Part shown: piece after piece, positions 16,225-25,544 of the stretch
Numbering within the stretch: position 1 is the first letter of the stretch
Layout: each line of letters opens with the position of its first letter
Source of the DNA: an uncultured Lachnospiraceae bacterium
GTDB taxonomy: Bacteria; Bacillota; Clostridia; Lachnospirales; Lachnospiraceae
DNA length: 64,000 nucleotides
Assembly (NCBI GenBank): GCA_947164605.1
Contig: CAMUXE010000011.1
Span: 1 to 64,000, forward strand
Direction of reading: 5' to 3'
Notes under the pieces: model-generated
What the model was told of the DNA's origin: nothing
The model's input: the letters and a program-made list of their open reading frames with translations, nothing else
Databases searched by the model: none
Made by a program: the position numbers and the translations under genes

Positions 16225-17529
16225 TTATTCAGCTACTGCCTTGAAAGCCTCGTCAAGATCGAAGATGATATCGTCGATATGCTCAACACCGATTGAAAGA
16301 CGAATTGTATTCTGCTGGATACCCTGATCAAGGAGTTCTTCCTCATTGTCCTCAGAATGTGTTGTAGATGCTGGATGGATAGCAAGTGACTTAACATCAG
16401 CTACATTTGCAAGAAGTGAGAAGAGCTGAAGATTATCGATGAAATCCTTAGCCTTTCTAGCATCACCCTTGATGTTGAATGTGAAGATAGAGCCACCACC
16501 GTTTGGAAGATACTTCTTGTAAAGCTCCTGCTGAACTGGATCAGAAGAAACAGCTGGGTGAGATACAGACTCAACCTGTGGGTGCTTCGAAAGGTAATCA
16601 ACAACCTTTAAGGCATTCTCAACATGTCTCTCAACTCTAAGTGAAAGTGTCTCTAAGCCCTGAAGGAAAATCCAGTTATGGAATGGAGAAAGTGTAGCAC
16701 CTGTGTCTCTTAAGAGGATAGCTCTGATGTATACTACGAAACCTACTGGAGCAACATCCTTAGCAAAGCTTACGCCGTGGTAGCTAGGATTTGGATTCTT
16801 GAGCCATGGCCACTTGTCAGATGCAGCCCAATCAAACTTACCGCCATCAACGATAACTCCACCGATTGTTGTACCATGTCCACCGATGAACTTTGTAGCT
16901 GAGTGAACTACGATATCAGCGCCATACTCAATTGGTCTGATAAGGTAAGGTGTGGCAAATGTATTGTCTACGATAAGTGGAAGGCCATTCTTGTGAGCGA
17001 TTTCTGCCCATTTCTCAAGATCAGTAACTTCACCGTTAGGATTGCCAAGAGTCTCAACATAGAGAGCCTTTGTGTTCTCCTGGATTGCAGCCTCAATCTC
17101 CTCATAGTTGAATGGATCAACGAATGTTGTTGTAACACCATAATCTGTGAATGTATGAGCGAGGTAGTTGTATGTACCACCATAAATATTCTTAGCTGAA
17201 ACGATGTGATCACCAGCATGTGCTACTGCCTGGAAAGCATATGTAACTGCTGCTGCACCAGATGCAACTGAGAGTGCTGCCGCACCACCTTCAAGAGCTG
17301 CAATTCTTCTCTCAAATACGTCCTCTGTAGGATTTGTAAGTCTTCCATAAATGTTACCAGAATCCTTGAGTGCGAATCTTGCCTCAGCGTGGTCTGAATT
17401 GTGGAATACATAAGATGATGTCTGGTAGATTGGAACTGCTCTAGCATCTGTGACTGGATCAGCTTCCTCCTGTCCTACGTGAAGTGAAAGTGTTTCAAAC
17501 TTTAAATCTCTGTCCTGTAATTTGCTCAT
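16225..17529 (-). CDS. metY: O-acetylhomoserine (thiol)-lyase
   Basis: A 434-residue PLP enzyme of the Cys/Met metabolism family. It makes homocysteine from O-acetylhomoserine and sulfide, and some relatives act on O-acetylserine. Diagnostic segments are the N-terminal TLSLHVGQ and QTSSYVF, the PLP-contact run GNIYGRLTNPT, DNTFATPYL, and the lysine motif HSATKFIGGHGT. The length and internal insertions fit MetY rather than cystathionine synthases near 380 residues. A GGAGG ribosome site precedes the ATG. The upstream region holds a promoter and inverted repeat but no SAM riboswitch that I could find. Confidence 0.92.
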   Translation of the reverse strand: MSKLQDRDLKFETLSLHVGQEEADPVTDARAVPIYQTSSYVFHNSDHAEARFALKDSGNIYGRLTNPTEDVFERRIAALEGGAAALSVASGAAAVTYAFQAVAHAGDHIVSAKNIYGGTYNYLAHTFTDYGVTTTFVDPFNYEEIEAAIQENTKALYVETLGNPNGEVTDLEKWAEIAHKNGLPLIVDNTFATPYLIRPIEYGADIVVHSATKFIGGHGTTIGGVIVDGGKFDWAASDKWPWLKNPNPSYHGVSFAKDVAPVGFVVYIRAILLRDTGATLSPFHNWIFLQGLETLSLRVERHVENALKVVDYLSKHPQVESVSHPAVSSDPVQQELYKKYLPNGGGSIFTFNIKGDARKAKDFIDNLQLFSLLANVADVKSLAIHPASTTHSEDNEEELLDQGIQQNTIRLSIGVEHIDDIIFDLDEAFKAVAE

Positions 17530-17639
17530 AATAAAAGCCTCCTATAATCTCTTTATTTTTTGTTTTTTGTAATCTCTTTTGTTTGTGTTTTCTGTTTCTG
17601 TTTTCTGTTTCTGTTTTTGTTTTCTGTTCTATGTCTGAA

Positions 17640-17694
17640 AGTATAACTTATAATCAAAGCATTGACAAATACCTAAAAATTATATCACGATATA
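17640..17694 (-). promoter_or_regulatory. metY promoter with upstream inverted repeat
   Basis: On the minus strand TTGTCA (17668-17663), 17 bases, TATACT (17645-17640). TATATC (17681-17686) and GATATA (17689-17694) form an inverted repeat about 12 bases upstream of the -35, where an activator would bind. The leader between promoter and ATG (about 17550-17635) is a purine-rich run of CAGAAA-type repeats. Confidence 0.5.
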
Positions 17695-17717
17695 GGAATA
17701 ACCTATAAGCATAAAAG

Positions 17718-17738
17718 AAGGGCAAATTCATTGCCCTT
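17718..17738 (-). terminator. terminator after the GGDEF-EAL gene
   Basis: AAGGGCAA (17718-17725) pairs with TTGCCCTT (17731-17738); on the minus strand a CTTTTAT tract follows. It ends the gene at 17799. Confidence 0.65.
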
Positions 17739-17798
17739 CCCTTAAAATCCTAATATAAGCCACTTCTAATCCGGTTTTGAAAAGAATCTTCCTTCCAA

Positions 17799-20165
17799 TC
17801 AAGCCGTTGGAAACAAAATTTCTTTTGGTTGTGGTTTGCTAAAGAGATAGCCCTGAGCCATATCACAGCCAATATCTCTCAAGAAATTATACTGTTTTTC
17901 TGTCTCAACTCCTTCAACCAAGGACTTAACTCCAAGTTTTTTAGCCATATCAATAATCGAAGATACGATAATCTCTGAATTATTGTTAGTTCCATAAGAT
18001 CTCAAAAATCTCATATCAACTTTAATCACATCGAAATTAAAGTCTTGCAAAGTATTAAGTGATGAATAGCCGCTTCCAAAATCATCAAGCCAAACTTCAA
18101 AGCCAAAATCCCTGAACTTGTTGATTTTCTTGCCCAAATCATCTATATCAGATGTCAGAATAGACTCAGTAACCTCAAGATGAATCATATTATAAGGCAA
18201 GCTAGAAGAATCAATCATACCCTTGACCTCATCCACTAGATCAAGCATAGAAAAATCATATCTTGAGAGATTTACAGAAACTGATATCTTGTCCTTCATC
18301 TTGCTAAAGACGTCTTTACAATCCTTGCAAACCTGCTTGATAACACATATGTCCAGCTTAGAAATCAGGTGAGCCTCCTCAAGAGTAGGTATAAAGTCGA
18401 TAGGAGACATAAAGCCATACAGCTCATCATCCCATCTAGCCAAGGCCTCAAGTTCAATCAGCTTGCCTGTCTTAATATCAACTATAGGCTGGTAATAAAC
18501 CTTGATATCACCTCTCTCAACAGCCTGATCAATATTATTGACAACATACTGCTTTCTTTTCAATTTATCAGATAGCTTAGTGTCATAGAACTTAATATCA
18601 GTGGCAAAATCTTCCTTAATAGAGTCGCAAGCCGCCTTAGCCCTATCGCAGGCAATGCTTATATCTTCCTTTCTGTCATAGACATAGAGACCTGTTTTAA
18701 TAATCACCTTTCTCAGATATCTTATGTCCTCAAAATCATCGTTGAAGGCTCTGATCTTGTCCTCAATGCCATCCTTGTAGTCAAGACAGACAAAGTGGTC
18801 TGCACCAAATCTGGCAAGTAAAACATCTCCAAACGTAGTCTTGAGTAAAAGAGAAATTTTCTTTAAGAGTTCATCGCCCTGCTGAAATCCATATGTCTCA
18901 TTGTAGGCACTAAAATTGACCACATCAAAGTAAGCTATGGTAATCTCTGAATCAGGATTTAACATATTATCCAGATAATCCGAAATCATGTTTCTGAAAT
19001 AATTCATATTTGCCAGTCCAGTCAATGAATCCTGATACTCAGAATTCATACCTACCTTGCCATCACTCATCATGCTGTCTATGCTGTGTTTAGAGGCATC
19101 AAATCTAGATCCAACCAAGACACTATCAAGATCAGTCTTACCCTTATAGAGATAGAAATCAGCCTGTCTGATCATGTCATTGATCTCATCCTCATAGTTA
19201 GGAGTTCCATATACATATCCACCTGAACATGTTGGGAAAATTTTCTTCGAGAAGAGCTGAATCATCTTAATTTTCTTCTTCAACTGATTGGACAAATCAA
19301 CTATTTCCTCAAGATTATCTCCCTCTCTTATGACTAAGATTTCATCGCCGCCATACCTATAACAGTTTGAAGATCCAAAAAGATCACTTATATCCTCGGC
19401 AAATGTTTTTATAATCTTTTCACCTATGGTATGGCCATACATATCATTAAAAAATTTAAAGTCATCAATATCAAACATGATAACAAATATGTTTTTTTTC
19501 AAATATGAGTCCTTGTCCTTATTGAGAGCATATCTGTTTCTCAATCCCGTGATAACATCATGGTTGGCACTTTCCTTAACCTTTGACAGATTCTCTATTC
19601 CGTTCAGTCTCTCTGCCATTGTAAATAGGTTAGCTAAGATTCCACCTACGGTAAAGGATATAATATGTACTATGTCCCTGCCGTATACACTCTTATCTTT
19701 AGCTATGAAACATGCTAATGATGCAAGGATTGCGATAAAAGCTGAATATCCTATAGTCTTATATGGATAATCCAGCAGAAAAATCGGAAACAGCAAAATC
19801 AGCATCAAAAAAGTGACAGCTACATGATTCTTATCCCAAAAAGAACCCATCATGATTGCAAAGCTTATAATTGGTAACTGAACTAAGTATATACAGCCCA
19901 CATTAAATCTGTAGTTCTTATTTTTGGCTCTTATCTTTCCCTCTATCCAAAAAATGATAAGAAAATATAATAAGATAAAGACAGATTGAGTAAATGAGGC
20001 TAGTTTACCTATAGCTAGCTGAATCAAAACATTGACCGCGGCTACAAATATCCCCATCAACATAAACCATCTAAAGGCAAATTTATTTTCTTTTTCAATC
20101 TCAGACTCGAATCTTTTTATTCTTTTGGGTGAAACTCTCCACAAAAAGCTTTTCTCAAATGCCAT
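17799..20165 (-). CDS. membrane GGDEF-GGDEF-EAL cyclic-di-GMP enzyme
   Basis: A 788-residue protein with about six membrane segments in residues 30-185 and no obvious periplasmic sensor. The first GGDEF domain keeps the active motif YGGDEI (residues 271-276) and should make c-di-GMP. The second has FGADHF (about 453-458) and is probably catalytically dead. The EAL domain (from about 550) keeps its catalytic set: ELEALARW at 571-578, LEVTES, WLDDFGSGYSSL, IKVDMRF and LVEGVE, so it should be an active phosphodiesterase. The dead middle domain may bind GTP as an allosteric site. It appears monocistronic. Confidence 0.93.
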   Translation of the reverse strand: MAFEKSFLWRVSPKRIKRFESEIEKENKFAFRWFMLMGIFVAAVNVLIQLAIGKLASFTQSVFILLYFLIIFWIEGKIRAKNKNYRFNVGCIYLVQLPIISFAIMMGSFWDKNHVAVTFLMLILLFPIFLLDYPYKTIGYSAFIAILASLACFIAKDKSVYGRDIVHIISFTVGGILANLFTMAERLNGIENLSKVKESANHDVITGLRNRYALNKDKDSYLKKNIFVIMFDIDDFKFFNDMYGHTIGEKIIKTFAEDISDLFGSSNCYRYGGDEILVIREGDNLEEIVDLSNQLKKKIKMIQLFSKKIFPTCSGGYVYGTPNYEDEINDMIRQADFYLYKGKTDLDSVLVGSRFDASKHSIDSMMSDGKVGMNSEYQDSLTGLANMNYFRNMISDYLDNMLNPDSEITIAYFDVVNFSAYNETYGFQQGDELLKKISLLLKTTFGDVLLARFGADHFVCLDYKDGIEDKIRAFNDDFEDIRYLRKVIIKTGLYVYDRKEDISIACDRAKAACDSIKEDFATDIKFYDTKLSDKLKRKQYVVNNIDQAVERGDIKVYYQPIVDIKTGKLIELEALARWDDELYGFMSPIDFIPTLEEAHLISKLDICVIKQVCKDCKDVFSKMKDKISVSVNLSRYDFSMLDLVDEVKGMIDSSSLPYNMIHLEVTESILTSDIDDLGKKINKFRDFGFEVWLDDFGSGYSSLNTLQDFNFDVIKVDMRFLRSYGTNNNSEIIVSSIIDMAKKLGVKSLVEGVETEKQYNFLRDIGCDMAQGYLFSKPQPKEILFPTA

Positions 20166-20209
20166 AACATCACCATCCAGAACCTTGTTTCAAAAAATTA
20201 TAATAAAAA

Positions 20210-21448
20210 CTAGCGGAAATTAAATATTGCATATTTTGTACTTGGGCAAGACAAGCTAGCTGCTGCAAATCTGTACTGATTGTACCAGTTTCTGTCCCAC
20301 TCAACTGTGTTATTTACAACTTCATATATTGGTTTTCCGTCAGTTCTTAAAATATATACTTCAACGCTGCTTACGCCTTCAGCCTTCTTCTTTCTGTAGT
20401 AGGCCTCAATTTCATCATACTGAGTATCTAAGAAATAGTTAGGGTTGGCTTCATCAGTAAATAAGCAACGAAAAGCATAGTCGCTGCCATACTTTGTGCC
20501 ATTGGCAGGGACATAATCTTCATCCTCGTAATCAGAGTGATCTTTTCTCAACTGTTCATCTGTTATATTGAAATATGAATAGTTAAATGAATTATTGCTT
20601 GTTCCGATTGGATCATCCCATGTGACATCAACCATATACCAAGAGCCATCGATTTCCACTTCGTTCCAGGCATGGCTTCCACCATTTCCAAGTCCTTCTA
20701 TCAGCTTACAATCAACACCTAACATGTCCATAAACATCTTAAATGCTGATGCATAGCCATCGCACACAGCAAGTTTATTGATAAAGACTCCCTCAGCCAT
20801 ATGTGAAATCCAAGGTACATCCTTAATCTTGCCATCTATATACTTCTGATAATTCTCTGTATCATAGTCACAGTTGTTTACAAGGTAATCATGAACAAAT
20901 CTCTCAGCCTCGAATTCAGAATCCTTATCAAGTGCCTGATCCATAACATCACAAACTCCCTGATAAACCTTGTACTTTTGAGATAAGCTCAAACTGTCAA
21001 CTCCATAAGCATTACCGTATGTCTGGCCGCTCTTGATAATAGCTCCCACATCTCCGGTTCTGTATGCATATTCATATGGATAATAGGTATCATTGCGATC
21101 AAGGTTACACTTTTCAACCACTCCACCATTGTCTCCAATATAAGAAATAATCTTTAGCATATCAGAGATATCAATCGTTCCATCTCCATTCATATCCTGA
21201 ATCTTTTCAGCTCCTTCAATGTCATATCCCAAAAGATATCTCTTAAAAAGAACCAAATCAGCTGAATCTACTGAGCCATCTCCATTGAGATCGGCGTTAT
21301 AGATATTACCTTCAATATCTAAACTAGATGATGATGGAATTGTTGCAGCCTCTACCTTTTCGCTGCCAATCATGAGAACTGAGGCAAAACTCAAGCCCGA
21401 CATTAAAGCAAATATTGATATTTTTTTAACAAAAGAATCCCTACTCAT
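20210..21448 (-). CDS. secreted dockerin and transglutaminase-like protein
   Basis: A 412-residue exported protein. A basic start and hydrophobic core ending near VEAATIPS (about residue 35) form a signal peptide. Residues 53-105 are a type I dockerin with two calcium loops, DLNGDGSVDSADLVLF and DMNGDGTIDISDML. The C-terminal part is a transglutaminase-like (papain-fold) domain with Cys229 in AVCDGYASAF, His259 in GGSHAWNEVEIDG and Asp274 in MVDVTWDDP. Bacterial members of this fold are usually proteases or peptide-modifying enzymes. The dockerin would attach it to a cohesin scaffold; none is in this window. A GGAGG ribosome site precedes the ATG. Confidence 0.9.
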   Translation of the reverse strand: MSRDSFVKKISIFALMSGLSFASVLMIGSEKVEAATIPSSSSLDIEGNIYNADLNGDGSVDSADLVLFKRYLLGYDIEGAEKIQDMNGDGTIDISDMLKIISYIGDNGGVVEKCNLDRNDTYYPYEYAYRTGDVGAIIKSGQTYGNAYGVDSLSLSQKYKVYQGVCDVMDQALDKDSEFEAERFVHDYLVNNCDYDTENYQKYIDGKIKDVPWISHMAEGVFINKLAVCDGYASAFKMFMDMLGVDCKLIEGLGNGGSHAWNEVEIDGSWYMVDVTWDDPIGTSNNSFNYSYFNITDEQLRKDHSDYEDEDYVPANGTKYGSDYAFRCLFTDEANPNYFLDTQYDEIEAYYRKKKAEGVSSVEVYILRTDGKPIYEVVNNTVEWDRNWYNQYRFAAASLSCPSTKYAIFNFR

Positions 21449-21480
21449 AACATTACCTCCGTTTCATATAAACGAATGGC

Positions 21481-21515
21481 AACATAAGAACAATCTTCCC
21501 TGATTGACTTATGTT
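21481..21515 (-). promoter_or_regulatory. 5' leader hairpin of the dockerin gene
   Basis: AACATAAG (21481-21488) pairs with CTTATGTT (21508-21515), with an inner CAATC/GATTG stem. It lies about 35 bases upstream of the ATG and lacks a U tract, so it is a structured leader rather than a terminator. Confidence 0.4.
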
Positions 21516-21591
21516 CTCAATTACTCACTTTTCAAGTAATATGCCGCCAAATTTTTATCACGCACACAATTAAAAATTCACATATAAACAC

Positions 21592-21627
21592 AATTAGCTT
21601 TGTACTAATTATAGTACAAAGCTAATT
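21592..21627. repeat. perfect 16-bp hairpin in the gap 21449-21764
   Basis: AATTAGCTTTGTACTA (21592-21607) and its exact complement (21612-21627) flank ATTA. The 316-base gap otherwise holds the dockerin gene leader and AT-rich sequence with no reading frame I trust. The hairpin may be the rlmI terminator, but its flanks have no proper U tract. Confidence 0.6.
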
Positions 21628-21764
21628 CACTTTCAATTATTCTGCTTTATGTATACATGTCTAAATTGTTAATTTTGATTGCATTTTATTAACGTTTGCT
21701 CGCTTATGAGTAATTTTACATATGGTTAAATTCACATATTTATTATCAAAACTGGCAAAAGCTA

Positions 21765-22982
21765 TCAAATTTCATTAACAATCTGAAGGACGTAGAATTT
21801 GAGATAGAGAGATTCCTGTGAATTCCACAAAATTGGATGGTCCATACTCTGTGTTCTATATTCAATCTGTCTAACCTTCTTGTGGGCATCTCTTGCAGCC
21901 TGACCAATTGTCTGTCTGAAGAGTTCAGGTGTCATAAAGTGTGAGCATGAACAAGTAGCGAGGAAGCCTCCATCCTTTACCAACTTCATTGCTCTCAAGT
22001 TGATATCTTTATAGCCCTTTACAGCCTGCTTTACCGAATCTCTAGACTTGGTGAAAGCTGGTGGATCAAGAATTATAAGGTCAAATTTTTCGCCAGCCTT
22101 CTCAAAACTTGGCAAAAGATCAAAGACGTCATGGCACTCAAACTTAGCAATATCAGACAGTCCATTTAATTCAGCATTTTCCCTGGCCTGTGCCACTGCT
22201 AATTCAGAAGCATCAACACCTAATACAGACTTAGCCCCAGCTTTTGCAGCATTTAGGGCGAAGGAACCAGTATGAGTGAAGCAATCAAGGACTTTTGCTC
22301 CTCTTGCAACATTCCATATAGACTTTCTGTTGTATTTCTGATCAAGGAAGAAGCCTGTCTTCTGGCCATCAAGAACATCGACATAGTACTTGACTCCATT
22401 TTCAGTAATCATAACCTTTGTGTCAAATTCAGGACCTATAAAGCCCTTAAATCTTGGCAAGCCTTCATGGAGTCTCACCTTGGCATCACTTCTCTCATAT
22501 ACTCCTCTGACAGAAATGCCATACTCGCCAAGTACCTTTTTTACAGCTTCAAGAATATCCATCTTTAATCTGTCTATTCCAAGAGCGAGTGACTCAACAA
22601 CTAAGACGTCCTCAAACTTATCAACCACAATTCCTGGTAGAAAATCAGCCTCTCCAAATATCAATCTACATGAAGATGTGTCTGTTGTGAGCATTCTATA
22701 GCTGATTGCATCTCTAACCTTCTTTTCCAAGCTTTCCTTGTTAAATTCTCTGCTTCTTCTGGTCAGCATGCGAACTGTAATTTTTGACTTACGGTTTATA
22801 AAACCGATTCCCATAAAGTAGCCGTCAAAATCTTTAACTTCAACCAATACTCCATCTTCAAAATCGCCCATAATGCTGGCAATCTCATTGTCATAAACCC
22901 AGGCGCCACCTGTTTTAAGAGTGCGGCCCTCTCCTTTTTTCAGGTTAACTATGCCCTGAATCTTATATAAATCTTCGCTCAT
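21765..22982 (-). CDS. rlmI: class I SAM-dependent rRNA methyltransferase (RlmI-type)
   Basis: A 405-residue protein matching RlmI, which methylates a cytosine of 23S rRNA (C1962 in E. coli). The N-terminal PUA-like RNA-binding domain covers about residues 1-85. The Rossmann domain shows the SAM-binding run VLDCFTHTGSFALNAA, the acidic VLGVDAS, and motif IV LDPPAFTKS; a late TCSCSHF carries cysteines typical of m5C enzymes. It starts 19 bases after the lipoprotein gene stop, so it is probably last in the argJBD-lipoprotein-rlmI unit. RlmI versus a close paralogue is the only doubt. Confidence 0.88.
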   Translation of the reverse strand: MSEDLYKIQGIVNLKKGEGRTLKTGGAWVYDNEIASIMGDFEDGVLVEVKDFDGYFMGIGFINRKSKITVRMLTRRSREFNKESLEKKVRDAISYRMLTTDTSSCRLIFGEADFLPGIVVDKFEDVLVVESLALGIDRLKMDILEAVKKVLGEYGISVRGVYERSDAKVRLHEGLPRFKGFIGPEFDTKVMITENGVKYYVDVLDGQKTGFFLDQKYNRKSIWNVARGAKVLDCFTHTGSFALNAAKAGAKSVLGVDASELAVAQARENAELNGLSDIAKFECHDVFDLLPSFEKAGEKFDLIILDPPAFTKSRDSVKQAVKGYKDINLRAMKLVKDGGFLATCSCSHFMTPELFRQTIGQAARDAHKKVRQIEYRTQSMDHPILWNSQESLYLKFYVLQIVNEI

Positions 22983-23001
22983 ATTATTTCCATTCTTCTA
23001 A

Positions 23002-24273
23002 TTACTTAAGGCCCGAATCTGATTCTAGGTCACTGAGTCTGCCATAGGCCTTACTGCTAAACTCCTTAACTGCATCACTACTGTCTATCTTATCATCCCA
23101 CACCTTTGTGAGCATAATCTGGAAAAGAGAGTAGTAATAGTTCTGTCCTATAAACTGAGCCCTAGGCTGTGATTTCTCATAGACATTGTAAACTACTGAG
23201 TGAGTCAATTTATAGTTATCATTGTTAATATCCATCTTCTTAGCGCTCATCAAGCCACAAGATAAATAAAGTTGATCAGCATACTCGTAACTAAGAGCAT
23301 GAGCTACAGCCTTTGCTGCTGACAAGTTCTTGGAAAATGCATTGACATAGGCAGATGTTGTCTCCGAGAGAGCCTTTGCTTCATTGCTGTCTGACAGCGA
23401 AGGAACAGGCACTACCTCATAAGAAACTCCGCTGCTGTCAAGCATAGCCAAGTGGTCTGAATCAATTATAGTATATGCGATCTTGCCTTCAGCAAAATTC
23501 TTAGCGCAGTAATCTGTAGTAATTTTGTCAGGGTCCATGCCATAAATTCCCTTAAACTCATGGAATTTTGTCATATACTCTGCCAATCTCTTTGAATCTA
23601 CCACTATTGAATGAGAGTCATCGCCTGAGGAACCACCAATCTCTATGCTTGAGCAAGTGAATGGATAATTAATCAAAACGCTGTCAACATCCCAGGCAAC
23701 CAGAGTCTCAATCTTTTCATTATCACTGTTTACCTTATAGTTTTCTACAAAATTCTTTATGTCATCAAAAGAAGTAGGTTTGCTTGCAACCTTGGTATTG
23801 TAGACCATAAAAGGCACTCTGAAGGATATTGGGTAACCATAGATTCTTGAGTTATATGTCATGGAATCCATAGCTGCTCTGCCATACTTGGCCTCAGTGT
23901 AAGCCTGGGCATAGGTGCTGTTTTCAGCCGCAATACCCATGCTAACTGCCTTCTCTGTATCCGATGAATTCATGAGATACAAGTCAGGTCCCTTATCCTC
24001 TCTTACTGAGGCATTATAGATCTGCTCAAGGTATTCATTCTTGTCCTTACACTCGTACTTTACATCAATCAACTCATTGGACGCTTTAATCTTTTTGGCT
24101 ACATATTCTAGATAAGGCTCATATTTTGAATCATAGTACCAGATAGTTATGGTCTGCTGACCTGACAGATTAATATCAGCCACAGAGCTCTTATCTCTAG
24201 AGGCACATGATGTGGCAAAAAGAGTAGCACTGATGCATATTAAGGCAAGTAGTTTTCTATATATCTTTTTCAT
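23002..24273 (-). CDS. extracellular solute-binding lipoprotein
   Basis: A 423-residue lipoprotein. The signal peptide ends in the lipobox ATSC, with Cys23 as the lipidated residue. The mature part reads as a family 1 (sugar-type) solute-binding protein: ITIWYYDSKYEPYLEYVAK at its start and GPDLYLMNSSD at the first domain edge. No permease or ATPase gene adjoins it, so it is an orphan binding protein. It sits 5 bases downstream of argD; its weak ribosome site lies across the argD stop. Whether the ligand relates to arginine is unknown. Confidence 0.8.
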   Translation of the reverse strand: MKKIYRKLLALICISATLFATSCASRDKSSVADINLSGQQTITIWYYDSKYEPYLEYVAKKIKASNELIDVKYECKDKNEYLEQIYNASVREDKGPDLYLMNSSDTEKAVSMGIAAENSTYAQAYTEAKYGRAAMDSMTYNSRIYGYPISFRVPFMVYNTKVASKPTSFDDIKNFVENYKVNSDNEKIETLVAWDVDSVLINYPFTCSSIEIGGSSGDDSHSIVVDSKRLAEYMTKFHEFKGIYGMDPDKITTDYCAKNFAEGKIAYTIIDSDHLAMLDSSGVSYEVVPVPSLSDSNEAKALSETTSAYVNAFSKNLSAAKAVAHALSYEYADQLYLSCGLMSAKKMDINNDNYKLTHSVVYNVYEKSQPRAQFIGQNYYYSLFQIMLTKVWDDKIDSSDAVKEFSSKAYGRLSDLESDSGLK

Positions 24274-24278
24274 AAAAA

Positions 24279-25472
24279 TTAACCTACGGAATTAAGTGCT
24301 TTGCTTAATTTCTCTATCATCTCATCAACATCAGACTTTGTGATTACAAGAGGTGGAACAAAACGAACCACATTAGCCCCTGCTGAGAAGAGGATAAGTC
24401 CCTCATCGAGAGCTTTTTTGATAACTTCCGATGGGCTTACAGAGAGCTCTATTCCCTGAATAAGGCCGATTCCTCTGTGATCAACAACCAATGGATTCTG
24501 ACTCTTTAATTCCTCAAGCTTGTCTGAGAGATAAGCTCCAACTTCCTTAACATTATCGAGTACATTTAACTTGTCAAAGAGCTCAAATACCTTAGCTGCA
24601 GCTGCACATGCAAGAGGATTTCCTCCATAAGTGCTGCCGTGATCGCCAGGAACTAAAGCCTTTGCAACCTCATCCTTAGCCACAAATGCGCCCAAAGGAA
24701 CTCCACAACCTATAGCCTTTGCAATTGTAACAACATCTGGCTTGATACCGTACTGCTCGTAAGCAAACATAGTACCAGTACGTCCCATTCCACACTGAAT
24801 TTCATCAAGAATCATGAGAATGCCCTTCTCATCACAGATCTGTCTAACACCCTTGATAAAGTCCTCAGTGGCTGGATAAATTCCGCCCTCGCCCTGAACT
24901 GTCTCGAAGATGATAGCACATGTCTTATCATTGATAAGAGCCTTCACGCTGTCTAAATCATTGTAGTCAGCGAACTTAATGCCTGGGATCATAGGGCCAA
25001 ATGCTTCCTGATAGTGCTTATTTCCTGTTACAGCCAAGGCACCCATACTTCTGCCGTGGAATGACTTCTTCATAGCAATAATCTCGTGATCAGTAGAACC
25101 AGTCTTTAAGTAAGCATACTTCTTTGCGAGCTTAATAGCGCCCTCGATGGCCTCTGTACCTGAATTGGTAAAGAAAACTCTATCAAGACCTGTAGCCTTA
25201 GTTACAGCACAAGCAGCCTCCATAGCTGGCTCGTTATAGAAGTAGTTAGATGTATGAATAAGCTTGTCAACCTGAGCCTTAAGAGCATCATTGTATTCCT
25301 TATTGTTATAACCCAGGGCAAATACAGCAATACCTGCTCCAAAATCAAGATATTCCTTTCCATTGTGGTCATAGAGTCTGACACCCTGGCCCTTTTCAAG
25401 GACAATCTGATATCTGTTATAGGTATGAATAAGTTTACTTTCGGCTGTTTCAATTATTTCTTCTGTATTCAT
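24279..25472 (-). CDS. argD: acetylornithine aminotransferase
   Basis: A 397-residue class III aminotransferase. It converts N-acetylglutamate semialdehyde to N-acetylornithine using glutamate and PLP. Family marks are YDHNGKEYLDFGAGIAVFALG near the start, NSGTEAIEGAIKLAK, SFHGRSMGALAVTG, LDEIQCGMGRTG with the PLP-binding Asp, and the catalytic lysine in VTIAKAIGCGVPLGA. It lies in the order argJ-argB-argD and has a GGGAG ribosome site six bases before the ATG. Context favours ArgD over a close ornithine aminotransferase. Confidence 0.95.
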   Translation of the reverse strand: MNTEEIIETAESKLIHTYNRYQIVLEKGQGVRLYDHNGKEYLDFGAGIAVFALGYNNKEYNDALKAQVDKLIHTSNYFYNEPAMEAACAVTKATGLDRVFFTNSGTEAIEGAIKLAKKYAYLKTGSTDHEIIAMKKSFHGRSMGALAVTGNKHYQEAFGPMIPGIKFADYNDLDSVKALINDKTCAIIFETVQGEGGIYPATEDFIKGVRQICDEKGILMILDEIQCGMGRTGTMFAYEQYGIKPDVVTIAKAIGCGVPLGAFVAKDEVAKALVPGDHGSTYGGNPLACAAAAKVFELFDKLNVLDNVKEVGAYLSDKLEELKSQNPLVVDHRGIGLIQGIELSVSPSEVIKKALDEGLILFSAGANVVRFVPPLVITKSDVDEMIEKLSKALNSVG

Positions 25473-25544
25473 GATATTCTCCCATCTTTTAAAAGAATTT
25501 GTTAATTTTTGTCTTAACTATAAAATCTTGTAAGAGTCTTAGTC

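Noticed and set aside
17530-17798. SAM (S-box) riboswitch upstream of the sulfhydrylase gene.
   Set aside because: The conserved S-box helices and kink-turn text were not found; the leader is a purine-rich low-complexity run.
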